Source: Steinernema hermaphroditum
Taxonomy: Eukaryota; Nematoda; Chromadorea; Rhabditida; Steinernematidae
NCBI GenBank assembly: GCA_030435675.1
Contig: CM059623.1
Location: forward strand, 15,517,705 to 15,581,704
Length of the DNA stretch: 64,000 bases
Reading direction: 5' to 3'
Positions 53,935-64,000 of this stretch are shown one piece after another (within the stretch, counting starts at the first letter, position 1; every line of letters begins with the position of its first letter). The notes beneath the pieces are model-generated. The model did no database searches. It saw only the letters and a program-made list of their open reading frames with translations, and was not told where the DNA came from. The position numbers and the translations under genes are program-made.

Positions 53935-56899
53935 CGCTGTGACAAAAGTCGCGCGTTCGACCCGTCCACCCGGACTCCCCTGAAATTCGGGCTCTTCTTC
54001 AATAATTCACGCACCCATAACCGACTACGCACTCGGCCGTGTTCGGTTACGCAAACAAAAAACTCGCACGCCCCGCCACGTGCAGCGCTAAAAGGACGTG
54101 CGGTAGTCGTGAGCAGGGCGCAGACAAACACTTAGAACTCGGCGGATTTATGACTTTCCGGCGAATCGTCGTATGAAGAAGAGGGCCGCGAAGTGACGTG
54201 TCAAGGACGTCAAAAAACGAAATCGATTATTAATAAGACGAATGGGAGGAGGACACGAAATTAATAATTAAAATGGAGATATGAGTTGCGTTTGTTTGGA
54301 TTACGCATGGCCGATGGCAACAGACGGCGACGGACACTGGGAAAACAGCTTGGAATAGTGATGCTCGAAGCGGAATAATAGGGTAACATAAAATAATAGC
54401 CAAAAGAGACCTTGCTCCGTGAGTCCAGCTTGAGCTGGACATGGATAAGCTTGTGTAGAGTACCCGATCGTATCAAAACAACGGGCTGGAAAAATCGAAA
54501 GCTATTCTTCCTAAAACACTCAAATTCCATCCTGGTCCCATCTAATCAATCTATCCTCACGAGTAGGCCAACGATAGGTAGCTGAATTCCGGAGATGGCA
54601 ACAGATTGCATGCTCAGACAATCCAAACGGGCGAGACAAGCTTCTCCGGTGATCTCAGGTGACGAAGCCAATAGACAAAGTTGCCAAACACGCCCAGAGC
54701 CACCCACATAAACGTGCAGTCGCACTGCTACGCAACGAAACCACTCCGTCGCTAGGTTATTTACTTGGACTAAATGCTTCCGGGAGCACCGAGCACAAAT
54801 AAATCATCGTTTTCTTTGAAGAAATTGCATCCGTAAACATTGGTGTTCTTATCGAAATTTGACCTTTTCGCTAAATTGCTGGAAACTATCGTTTGATAGA
54901 GATCTTCATCTAAAGGCAGAAAGAATATTACCATATGGCTAGACGAAGGTTCTGGAAGGATAATGATGATTGCAGGGTGTGAATGCAAATCCAGAAATAT
55001 CGTCGGCCATTTAGAAAACAAAATAATGCGTTGTTTGAATGGCTACAACAAAGACTCTTTTCATCATTACAGCAAATGCATGACTAGACCATAGCGTTCA
55101 ATAGCAGTATGATGATATGACATTAAAGGTAACCAGTCTGATCAAATCTAAACCATTGTTAAATCGCTTTCAATATTACATCTTACTCAACTAAAAATTT
55201 GGCTGTAGAGAAGTCATCTGGAATGAATTCCCCCTCCTCTTGTTATCAAACTTTGTATGCCTGTGAGGTTCAGGCGACGTTAGAACACATCATGAAATTA
55301 TCAGATCATCAATGTGATCAACTCAAGTGGTTGGCTCGTTTCAAAAGCAGTCAGGTTTGGCGCCAAGTTTGCGCGTGTCTACTGTGTAGAACAATGGACA
55401 GTTTTTACGCTCTGTACCCAGTCTGATCAAATCTAAACCATCGTCATAGATGCCGAAATCGCTTTCAATATTACGTTTTACTCAACAAAAAATCATCCGA
55501 AACTGCTCTTGATTCCTATGCACGTAGTGTTCCGTTTAAACAGATGCCATTGCGCATCCGATTTGTTTGGAAAACTCTCAGTGGTGACAGACAGGAAACC
55601 AATTAGTAACCAATAAGGATCACATAGAAAGACATAGTCATACAACCAGAAATGCCCACTCGGTGAAATTTCTATCTATGCATAGAACACAAGAAGAAAC
55701 GTGTGTATACTGAAGATGAGGATCGATGCCATTCAATTATGTGCAGCTACGACATGTATAAGGATTGCATTTCATAGCTAAACGAAAAAATCGAAAAAAG
55801 CCAAAAACAAGTGGAACCACGGATGAGTGCCCTGGTGCCCTTTTCGGTTTTCCAGTTCAACGCGCGTTCAAAGTATTTTCAAAACAGAGAGCTTCCACTA
55901 TTAGAACTACAGACGAAAGAGTCGCCGCCGGAGCTGTCGAGGGCACGAAACAGAAGAAGGGTCGACGCGTGCTCAATTGGCGCCATTGTTGTCGTGGGAA
56001 ACAAAGCCGGCGAGAGGGCGTCGAGACGACGTGATGTTTCTAATGAAGCGCCAATTTTCACGCGCATATCTGGTTCCTTGACGCGAAACGCGTAATTGAG
56101 TGAAATGAAAGCAAACAAGAAACGGAGTGAGTAGTGAGAATTTCCTTGGGAGTTAGATGGCATGTTGAAATATTAAAAAGGAAATGTTTCTGTCTGAGCA
56201 CCAGCTTGGTGAGGTCTGTAGCAGGTTGCTGAGATTTGAAAACTGAACATTTGATTAGGGGACACTACCAGCCAAAATTTACCAGTTCTGTAAGGTGACC
56301 TACAAGAATCCGTTGAACGGCTAGCGGATCGGTTGAACCGTGAGCCATTCACTGGTCGGCTAGCCGATCCGATCCGTTCGTCAGTGATTCCGACGAGTCT
56401 ACCGACGAATCCACAAACGAGTTAGGCGAGAAAAGACAACTGAAAAAACATTTACATTCCCAAATTTTGGGCATATTTCAGAATACATTTTAGAAGAATA
56501 AGAGCCGCTTCCTTACTGTAACATTTTAGGTTTTTTCGGTTCTCAAATCAACTCTAGAAGGCCGAAAGTGCGCTTAAAATGCGCCCAAAAACGAAATTGT
56601 AACCCTTCTCTGTTCGTTTACGATCTCTCTCGCGCCTCTCTTTTCCGAATCAAAGTTGTCCAGGTGTCCCGAAAGTTCCAAAAAATCTGAGCTGACCCGA
56701 AATGGATCAATGGACGCTCAATTTCGACTGCTTTTGGACTCTTTTCTGAATTCGATGGATTTGCAAGTCGCTGAGTTCCACTTCAGTAAAAACGTTGTAG
56801 CAATTTTTGCGATTGATGGAAGATCACAAACGATTTTTGACATCCCGGTACCGAAGATCCCAATGAGTCTACCGACGAATTCACAAACGAGTCCACCAG
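53935..56899. other. Intergenic; no supported gene
   Basis: Upstream of the GluCl gene. It contains a GC-rich, ATTA-bearing block at 54170-54240 and another at 55920-56100. A minus-strand open frame (54770-55021) is open but unrecognised. Confidence 0.4.
55131..55500. repeat. Direct repeat pair
   Basis: ACCAGTCTGATCAAATCTAA at about 55131 and the same text at about 55419, with related sequence continuing through AATCGCTTTCAATATTAC in both. About 70 bp are repeated 290 bp apart. A small indel separates the two copies. Origin unknown. Confidence 0.6.
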
Positions 56900-57179
56900 G
56901 GGTTGGTATAAAACATGGATATGGGTATGGATATGGATATGGGTGAGTGGTATAAAACATGGATGGGTGGGAAAACATGGGTAAGGGTGATCGTGGCGAG
57001 ACCCAATTCATGGGTAGCGACGATTTTCATTTTTTTCGCTTTTTTTCCATTTTCCCCATGGATCGTCATGGGTAGTCATGGGTAGCCTCTGGAAAGTCAT
57101 GGGTAGCCTCTGGAAAGTCATGGGTAGCCTTTAGAAGGGCATGGGTAGCCTTTAGATCGCTTGGAGAACCGGTATTGGA

Positions 57180-57951
57180 ATGATCAAGAACGAGTCAATT
57201 ATCCAAGGCAAGCAGTTCATTCTGGACGAATGCTACAGAGCCAACGTTGACAAGGTACACTTTCAACAATTTGCAAATGATTTAAGATTTACCCATCGCT
57301 TAAGAGTAATCCTATTGACCTGACGGAAACCGAATTCGAGTGCTTTCTGAAACACCTTGGAGCTGCTCATGTATTCACTGTCCGAAGTCAACTTGGATGC
57401 GATGGAGATTGCGACATGTTTGAAGGATACACCATTCAAACACACTCAAATTTTTCAGTACCGTACGTTTCAATCACTACGTCCAAAATATTAAACACAC
57501 TTTAGAAAGTCTTTAACTACTGGGAACTTCGTATGGCAGAATGTATTGCTAAAGGCTATTAAGCATACGCCTCGCCGAAGTCAATGCTGTCAGTTACCTC
57601 AATACGTCGTGTCACAACGGTTTGAGCGGGACATTCCATGGATTCTGCCTATAGACGTCACACCATCAAAGTGTCCCACCCAAGAGATCGCGCGCTTACC
57701 AAGACAACTGGAGGTTCGCGATTGTAACCGGCAGATTTCAATATGATCTTGTACAGGTTCTTGACCGTCGCTTTGATTTAGTCGGTGTGACAGTATGGTC
57801 ACGAGGACATTTCACGGCTTCCGTATTGATCAAGAATCAATGGTTCCATTACGATGGAATGGCATCGCCAACATTGCAAGAAGGACAGAGCAAGGAAGGT
57901 CACTTACGTACAATAATCTATATGCCTTCCCTGGCTCCACGTATTGCTTAA
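57180..57951 (+). CDS. Protease-like gene cargo inside the Mutator-like element
   Basis: Exon 57180-57254 reads MIKNESIIQGKQFILDECYR and has donor AAG/GTACAC. From about 57304 the frame reads SNPIDLTETEFECFLKHLGA, then RSQLGCDGDCDMFEGYTIQ. A later part (57740-57951) reads RRFDLVGVTVWSRGHFTASV and LIKNQWFHYDGM and ends at TAA 57949. The GHFTASV...QWFHYDGM pattern, a His followed by a Trp and Asp at the usual spacing, resembles the C-terminal half of ubiquitin-specific (USP/C19) or Ulp-like cysteine proteases. The middle (57540-57740) needs a frame change or another intron. The Cys-box is not identified with certainty. Function is inference. Confidence 0.45.
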
Positions 57952-58009
57952 ATTATGGAATCTCGCAAGTAATACTTCAACTACATAAAGCCATACTTCA
58001 CCTATGTAA

Positions 58010-58745
58010 AACTACCCATGACGATCTAAAGGCTACCCATGACGTTCCTGAGGCTACCCATGACGTTCCTGAGGCTACCCATGCCCTTCTAAAGGCTACC
58101 CATGACGTTCCTGAGGCTACCCATGACTGCCCATGCCCTTCTAAAGGCTACCCATGACGATGCAGAGGCTACCCATGACTACCCATGACGATCTAAAGGC
58201 TACCCATGACGTTCCTGAGGCTACCCATGACTGCCCATGCCCTTCTAAAGGCTACCCATGACTACCCATGACGATCCATGACGTTCCTGAGGCTACCCAT
58301 GACTACCCATGACGATCTAAAGGCTACCCATGCCCTTCTAAAGGCTACCCATGACTACCCATGACGTTCCTGAGGCTACCCATGACTACCCATGACGTTC
58401 TAGAGGCTACCCATGCCCTTCTAAAGGCTACCCATGACTACCCATGACGTTCCTGAGGCTACCCATGACTACCCATGACGTTCTAGAGGCTACCCATGCC
58501 CTTCTAAAGGCTACCCATGACTACCCATGACGTTCCTGAGGCTACCCATGGCTGCCCATGACGATCCATGACGTTCCTGAGGCTACCCATGACTACCCAT
58601 GACGATCTAAAGGCTACCCATGCCCTTCTAAAGGCTACCCATGACTACCCATGACGTTCCTGAGGCTACCCATGACTGCCCATGCCCTTCTAAAGGCTAC
58701 CCATGACGATGCAGAGGCTACCCATGACTACCCATGACGATCCAT
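58010..58745. repeat. Minisatellite of CTACCCATGAC-type units
   Basis: About 735 bp of tandem units GGCTACCCATGAC followed by one of several 8-9-bp spacers (GTTCCTGA, GATCTAAA, CCCTTCTAAA, GTTCTAGA). Higher-order groups of these spacers are themselves repeated. A shorter run in the opposite orientation is at 57062-57160 in the left arm. It forms the inner part of the right inverted end of the Mutator-like element. Confidence 0.9.
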
Positions 58746-59698
58746 GGGGAAAATGGAAAAAAAGTGAAAAAAAGTGAAAGTTGTCGCTACCCATGAATTG
58801 GGTCCCGCCACGATCACCCTTACCCATGTTTTCCCACCCATCCATGTTTTATACCACTCACCCATATCCATATCCATACCCATATCCATGTTTTATACCA
58901 ACCCGTCCACCAGGCAAAACAGCTGAACAGTTACATTCCCCCCTTTCTAGGCACAATACAGTTAAGTTAAGTATAAGAATTTTTGCGCTAAATTCGAACA
59001 AAAAATCGGAGTGAACCGCATTGGATCGTGTCTGTCTTAGAGAGGCCCGGTAAAACACAGCTGAACATATAAAACTTGTTCCAGATAATAGCCCCTTGAT
59101 GGAATTAAACAGCAGAACCACTGCAATTGGCAAAGAAGTGGACTGTATGAACTGAGTTCTTCCCCGTAATTTGTTTATATTTTTATACATTCTTTTGTTG
59201 TGGTACAGAGCATTTAGACGTCTGAGCAAACACAAAGGACAAAAAATAGGCATCAAAATGATCATGGAGACATATCGTACTCCTGCGTGCAAACAGATTT
59301 CGCGCAGAAATTATGATGAACGCATAAAATTGGACTAGAGCGCACAAATCGATTCGAGCATTTGCTAAATAAGAGCCTCCTCACAGCGTTCCACTTGAAG
59401 TGTTCGACTATTCTCTGTCGCTTCTTCTTTGTTGGACCAAAATGCGTGTGGCCATCGGAAATCAAAAGAAGTTCTTTTTTTCGATCTTAAAGTGCCTAGG
59501 TTTCCTAAAAACGTTTGGACGTTTGAGTACAAAGTTCCGGTCCTGACACGACCGTCTACCCTTAACTGTGTAGACTTGGGTTGCTGGACCGTGCGAGGGG
59601 TTTCATGTTCAGTGTGTTTATGTGGTTGCAAGGAGCAATCCGAATGAAAGTATTGCTTTATTCGGTCTTGCCGTGTTTCATGCAACCACACAAAATAC

Positions 59699-59775
59699 TC
59701 GGAGGGGAACCGAACCCAACACCTCCCGCTTCCAAACGAAACGCGTTTGCAATGAGCCACCCAGACAGTTCAGGC
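59699..59775 (-). repeat. tRNA-derived SINE-like sequence, copy 2
   Basis: The minus strand reads GGTGGCTCATTGCAAACGCG (A box and D arm) and GTTGGGTTCGGTTCCCC (B box). It shares the CTCATTGNAAACGCG text with the element at 53310-53387. The stems are partly mismatched, so a working tRNA is unlikely. Confidence 0.5.
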
Positions 59776-60381
59776 TCTGCCGCTCTACTACCGCTATGCC
59801 TCTGGTGATGCAAGGCCCTGCGTTTCCTTACAGTTTTTGAGTCAGATTTGGAGTTTTAGCCTCTTTTGTAAGTAGTATTCCTGCTATCCGCTGGGCTATG
59901 GTGTCTGCACCCTAAAAACCGTTAGGCCTTTCGTGTGTTTACAGTTTTTTGGTCAAGTTTTGGCCTGGGCTACATGGCCCTTAACACCAAAAATGGCGCG
60001 CAGCTGCGTTTGTCGAAACAAAGATCGCATCTGGTTCTCCATATCCAACTAAACATCATTGCAATTTATGACTTTTCCAAACATGCCTCCGCTATTCATT
60101 CCACTTTACAGGCCACCGTATAGTCCACATCCGTTTTCATGTGCAAAACGGCCACAGAAGACAACAACGTTCACATCAAAAGCGGCGCATTGTCCTTGCT
60201 ATTTGCTCGTTCGCTTTCGCTTTTCGTTTTCTTCGCCCCTGCAGAAGGAGTCGATGCAAAAAGCGCGTCTCGACGCCGCTCGCAAACAGGCTCCCCTCCG
60301 TGCTCATCCGCTGATCACCCCGCGGCTAAGCTGGTTTCGCAATCAACTGACCACCATTTGCAACGTTTCGCTTATCGCGCG

Positions 60382-63300
60382 ATGATCCGACCACTTGTCG
60401 TCTGCTTCCTCCTCTTCGTCACCTACTTCCCCCTTCACGCGAAGATCATTTCCGATCGGAAGCGCTGGTGGCCGGAGGGACGCGTTCACTACAGGATCCA
60501 CTATGGAGGTATGGTAATCGACGAAAGAAAGGGTGATTGAAAAAAAAGTGATTTGCAGTGGACGTGCAAATGGTTCGCGACGCGATGAGGGAGATAGAGG
60601 ATCGAACGTGTATTCGATTCGTGGAAAATGATGGTGGTCAGCATCATATCGACATTGTCGCAGCGGACGGGTGAGTTAATATTCCCTAAGAACATCTCTG
60701 AGGGGGTACCCGTATTGATAATACGCCGAAGTCATTCAATGGGCGACCTATCCAGTAGATCCGGATCGGTTCGGGTTTCCGTCTCAGGTCAAAATTCCAT
60801 TTCTGAACCGGCTCGGGCAGAACCGGAATTCCGAAACGGTTCGGCTTAGTTTAGGTGGCTCGGCTCAGGTTCCGTTGGCTTCATTGGTTTAAATGTGAAT
60901 ATGAAAATCGGCAGAAAGCAGCGCTGGTCACCAGGTGGATCAGCTGATGTCCAGCTGCTCGAAAGTCGAGACATGAAAGGATATGAGTAGTTAAGGGTGC
61001 CTGTCTACCTCCGGCTCTACCAGAATCTGAACTCAAGGACGGCTTTCGGAATCCAACAATGTTAGGCTGTTTTCATACCCTTGCAGTGTACACGTCTGCG
61101 AAATTTATAGCCCTTTGAAAGTCTGAGGAAGCGGGCTTCAAATATGACTATTGGGGAGCTAGGAGTGGGTCTAAAACGTTACATGAGTCTAAAGGGCAAA
61201 TGTAGATGACTTCAACATGGTTCGTTCCTTTTTTCATTATACAAAGCAAACAAACGGCTTTAAACATGATTATTGAAATGGGATGCTATGGAATAGATAT
61301 GAGAGTCACGGGTTTGGACCCTGGATTTGGATGGATATCCGTTCAGCATAAAAAACAATCGGTCTCAAAAAAGCTCCCTATTGGTTTTGTCGGCCGAATC
61401 GGTGTGAGATCAGTCACCTCTCCACCGTCTGGTTTAATTAATCGCACATCGGATCCCGTTTTCATTCGAACAACCTGTCTGGAAACAAATCACGTCACCG
61501 CTCTCATGAGCAATCATCAAAATACGGAGATTACATGGCTTTTTTGGAAAATTTAGGGAAGCCAACATGAAACACGATACAACGGCATCACGAAGAGTAG
61601 CAAATTGCCAAAATGGGACGGGTGTTTTCGAAGTATTTAGGACTTTTTAGAATACGGACTTCGAAGAATGTCCTCCAGCGTGACTGCCTCTGTGTCTACT
61701 TTCATTCCATTAGAAACGCATAAAATATTAATAAATGGAATGAAAATAGTATAAAGGAAGTCAGGAATACGGAGGTACGTTCCTATCCAATGGGAAACGT
61801 CCATTTGCTAATTACTTCTTTCAGATAACAGGGGAAGCCACATGGAAAACATGGATGTACAGGTCTTATTCAATATATTCACATAAATATGAATGGATTG
61901 ACATTTAAAGTAGTCAATAGAATTGCTGGGGATATAGATATATATGTCCAGCTGAAGTATCTTGTTAGAACCTCATATGAGCACAGTGATAGCTTTTTGT
62001 TCGAAATTGACTGCTGGGGATATGGGCAGGAAGGTGTGGATTAGGCTAAGCTGATATAGGTATCCATAGTTTGCTAGAGCCTAAGATTATACCTAGATAC
62101 CGAGAAGCTTCTTTTTTGTTTGAAATTGAAAAAATCAGGTTTCCCATTACACCAGCCGAGCGTGTTCCAATGTGAAGGTCAGTCGGAATCCTTCTCACCT
62201 TACGTAATTTCGCTGATCTTTTCATTACTTTTATAATCGTAGAATAGGAGCAAAACGTAGAGCACAATTTTTCTGTCATATGTGACAAAGTTAAAGGTGT
62301 GGCCGAGGTGTGGATAGCCTCCACAGGAGGTACCTAAAGGGATATACCATAATATAAAACACTACGTACAGCTAGTTCCAAAAATTTTCAGCAAAACACG
62401 AAATAGCAGACATGCACTAAACACCAACAAACAGACTTCACCATGCGTGGCATTAGTCACGCAGACGCGTTCCGCTTCCTCGTTAATCCGTTTGACTTTT
62501 CCCCTCTTTCAGCTGCTTTTCCGACATCGGATATAAACACTCGACGCCTCCGTCGCCGACATCTTTCGCCGACATCCAGCTCCTCTCGTTGGGACCACTC
62601 TGCGCGTCAAAGGGCGTGGCCCTCCACGAAATTGGTAATTTAGAAATGGTTGAGAGTAGTTCTGGAAAGCGACTAATTATGAGCAACGCACCATTGAGAT
62701 CTGGAAATAGGGTCTTTTTTAGGGATAAGGAGGGGGTGGTTTTTGAACGGTCCACAAGTGTAGAGGCGACAAGAGATCGTTGGCAATGAGGAAATTAACT
62801 TTGTGGGTGATGTACTTCTAGATGCACTTTCCGGCGGAGTTATGAATGTCACATGGGAGATCAAGATTGCATTTATAAGACCATGTTCTATAAAGGATTC
62901 TAGGGGGTGAGGTACGATTGAAGATGTACGGCATGGCAGGTGAACAACGCACACTAAAAATAACCAAAAAAGGCCCTTTCCTAAACTCAAATAAGGCCCG
63001 TAAATCCATTTCCATGTCTTTTACCAGGCCAACAGTGTCCATGTTCCAGGCCTTTGTGGGTTACGTACTTCTAGATGCACTCTTAGATGGAGTTATGAAT
63101 GTCGCATGGGAGATCAAGACTGCATTTGGAATATCATGTTCTATATTTCGTTCCAGAAGGCGAGGATATAGCGAGTGGGGTGTGGGATATAGCGAGTTAC
63201 AATGCTCTCTCTTAACCAAAGAAGTTCCTTCCCTAAACTCAAATGAGGTGCTGCATGATACGCAAATCCATTTCCATGTCTTTTACCAGGCGAACAGTGT

Positions 63301-64000
63301 CCACGTTCCAGGCCACGCCCTCGGATTTACACACGAACACAACAGAATGGATCGCGACTACTACGTTCATGTTGAGCCGAAAAATGTGCGACCAGGTCGC
63401 ATACAAGAATACTATAGGAAACGGGATCTGGAGTATTTGGACGTTCCCTACGATCTTGGATCCATCATGCACTATTCTGCAAGGGTTCATATGCGCTATC
63501 ATCAAATCAGTTCTTCTTTTCAATTTGCAGACCTTCGCTCGCGAGGGAGTGAACGCTATGTTGCCCTTGGATGAGAACTATCACCAGACTATGGGGCAAC
63601 GTGGCGATATGAGTTTCTATGACATGAAGCTGCTCAACGAGGTCTATTGTTCAGGTTTCCTTATAATCAAAAATTTGTACAAGGAGGAAATTTAGATAGG
63701 TGCTCATCGTCCACCAGACTCAACTGTCAGAACTCGGGCTATGCCGACCCAAACGACTGTGCCAAGTGTCTTTGTCCTGTTGGCTTCCAAGGAAGACTTT
63801 GCGAAATGGTGGACAGCGACGAAAATTGTCCAATCTCTTCGGTCACGGCCAAGAACTCCTGGGAAACATTGACGTTCACCGCCGACAGAAACTGCTCCTG
63901 GATGATCCGAACGGAATATCCTAAACATCACGTGGAGTTTCGGGTCAAATCGATCAAAATAGCAAATCCCCCACACGGTATTTGCGATGACAATTACGTC
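60382..64000 (+). CDS. Astacin-type metalloprotease (NAS family), 3' end beyond window
   Basis: Exons 60382-60508, 60559-60670, 62513-62634, 63312-63484, 63531-63654 and 63696 to beyond 64000. Signal peptide: MIRPLVVCFLLFVTYFPLHA. The catalytic domain starts almost at once (RWWPEGRVHYRIHYG, AMREIEDRTCIRFVE), so the propeptide is very short. The zinc motif is split by an intron, ALHEIG joined to HALGFTHEHNR, giving HExxHxxGFxHE; the Met-turn is SIMHYSA. The third exon (GCFSDIGYKHSTPPSPTSFA) is an unusual version of the usual GCYSxVG segment. After it come an EGF-like region (CQNSGYADPNDCAKCLCPVG) and the beginning of a CUB domain (CPISSVTAKNSWETLTF). It is secreted. EGF plus CUB is the layout of one NAS subgroup acting on cuticle or matrix; the specific orthologue is not assigned. 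Confidence 0.88.
60671..62512. other. Long astacin intron; no nested gene seen
   Basis: Intron 2 of the astacin gene, about 1.84 kb. It includes a CGGTTCGG-rich low-complexity tract (60760-60890) and AT-rich sequence. No RNA gene or inverted element was recognised. Confidence 0.5.
62801..63311. repeat. Tandem duplication inside astacin intron 3
   Basis: Two copies of a 250-bp unit, 62801 to about 63051 and 63052 to 63311. Both contain CTTCTAGATGCAC, GGAGTTATGAATGTC, CATTTCCATGTCTTTTACCA and end GTGTCC(A)(T/C)GTTCCAGGCC. The second ends exactly at the acceptor of the exon at 63312; the first ends in an identical-looking acceptor that is followed by no coding sequence. Confidence 0.75.

Larger units (their letters stand above)
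56900..58904 (+). mobile_element. Mutator-like element with gene cargo and minisatellite, 2.0 kb
   Basis: The ends GGGTTGGTATAAAACATGG (56900) and its complement (ending 58904) belong to inverted arms of about 200 bp (to about 57110 and from about 58700). A 9-bp target duplication GTCCACCAG flanks it (56891-56899 and 58905-58913; 10 bp if the next G is counted). Long inverted ends with a 9-10-bp duplication are the mark of Mutator-like elements. The interior carries protease-like exons but no recognisable MULE transposase, so it is probably non-autonomous (Pack-MULE-like). Confidence 0.8.

Noticed and set aside
58016..58750. CRISPR-like array because of regularly repeated units with varying spacers
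   Set aside because: The repeats are 11-13 bp, the spacers come from a small recurring set, and the setting is a eukaryotic transposon; it is a minisatellite.

Overview
The window is nuclear DNA from a nematode. Supporting signs are: spliced genes with very short introns (repeatedly 42-50 bp), a U6 snRNA gene, and animal or nematode-type families such as a CHK-like kinase, a glutamate-gated chloride channel, an astacin with EGF and CUB parts, and an LMO7-like PDZ/LIM protein. The mix of expanded lineage-specific families (a VP-motif family, LEM-3/ANKLE1-type GIY-YIG nucleases, CHK kinases) and abundant DNA transposons suggests a Steinernema-like clade; that assignment is inference only.

Left part (1-31 kb) is accessory, repeat-rich and rearranged. 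It holds the C-terminal end of a hAT transposase, a hAT MITE with a perfect 8-bp target duplication, and a broken Merlin/IS1595-type transposase. Four dispersed members of one unrecognised single-exon gene family lie at 2.0, 5.4, 11.7 and 29.7 kb on the minus strand. A broken two-transmembrane gene lies at 7.3 kb. A 2.76-kb DDE transposon has 343-bp terminal inverted repeats. Two CHK-like kinase genes form a large inverted repeat (16.3 and 20.3 kb). A nested mariner/retroposon pair and two MITEs follow at 27-30 kb. Interleaved with these are four to five copies (9-11, 18-20, 22.5-24.5 and 24.9-26.8 kb) of a multi-exon gene with a GIY-YIG nuclease domain behind a C2H2-like motif and a region that looks like a degenerate cysteine-protease (Ulp1/C48-like) domain. 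Every copy seen is frame-broken, split or truncated. This cluster is the most unusual content of the window.

Middle part (31-46 kb) is more ordinary: a PDZ and LIM domain gene on the minus strand (31.4-34.7 kb), a short bZIP-like gene on the plus strand (35.7-37.5 kb), an RTE-like LINE tail, a small secreted-peptide gene (41.4 kb) and an unrecognised minus-strand gene (44.7-45.3 kb, perhaps with a further exon at 42.6 kb). Several tRNA-derived repeats are scattered here and further right.

Right part (46-64 kb) has long intergenic stretches. A 330-bp cassette of U6 snRNA (minus) plus tRNA-Val(CAC) (plus) occurs twice; the second copy sits inside an intron of a GluCl-type channel gene (51.4-53.9 kb). 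At 56.9-58.9 kb lies a Mutator-like element with about 200-bp inverted ends, a 9-bp target duplication, a protease-like gene cargo and a long CATGGGTAG minisatellite. The window closes inside an astacin (NAS-type) metalloprotease gene whose large introns contain a tandem duplication.
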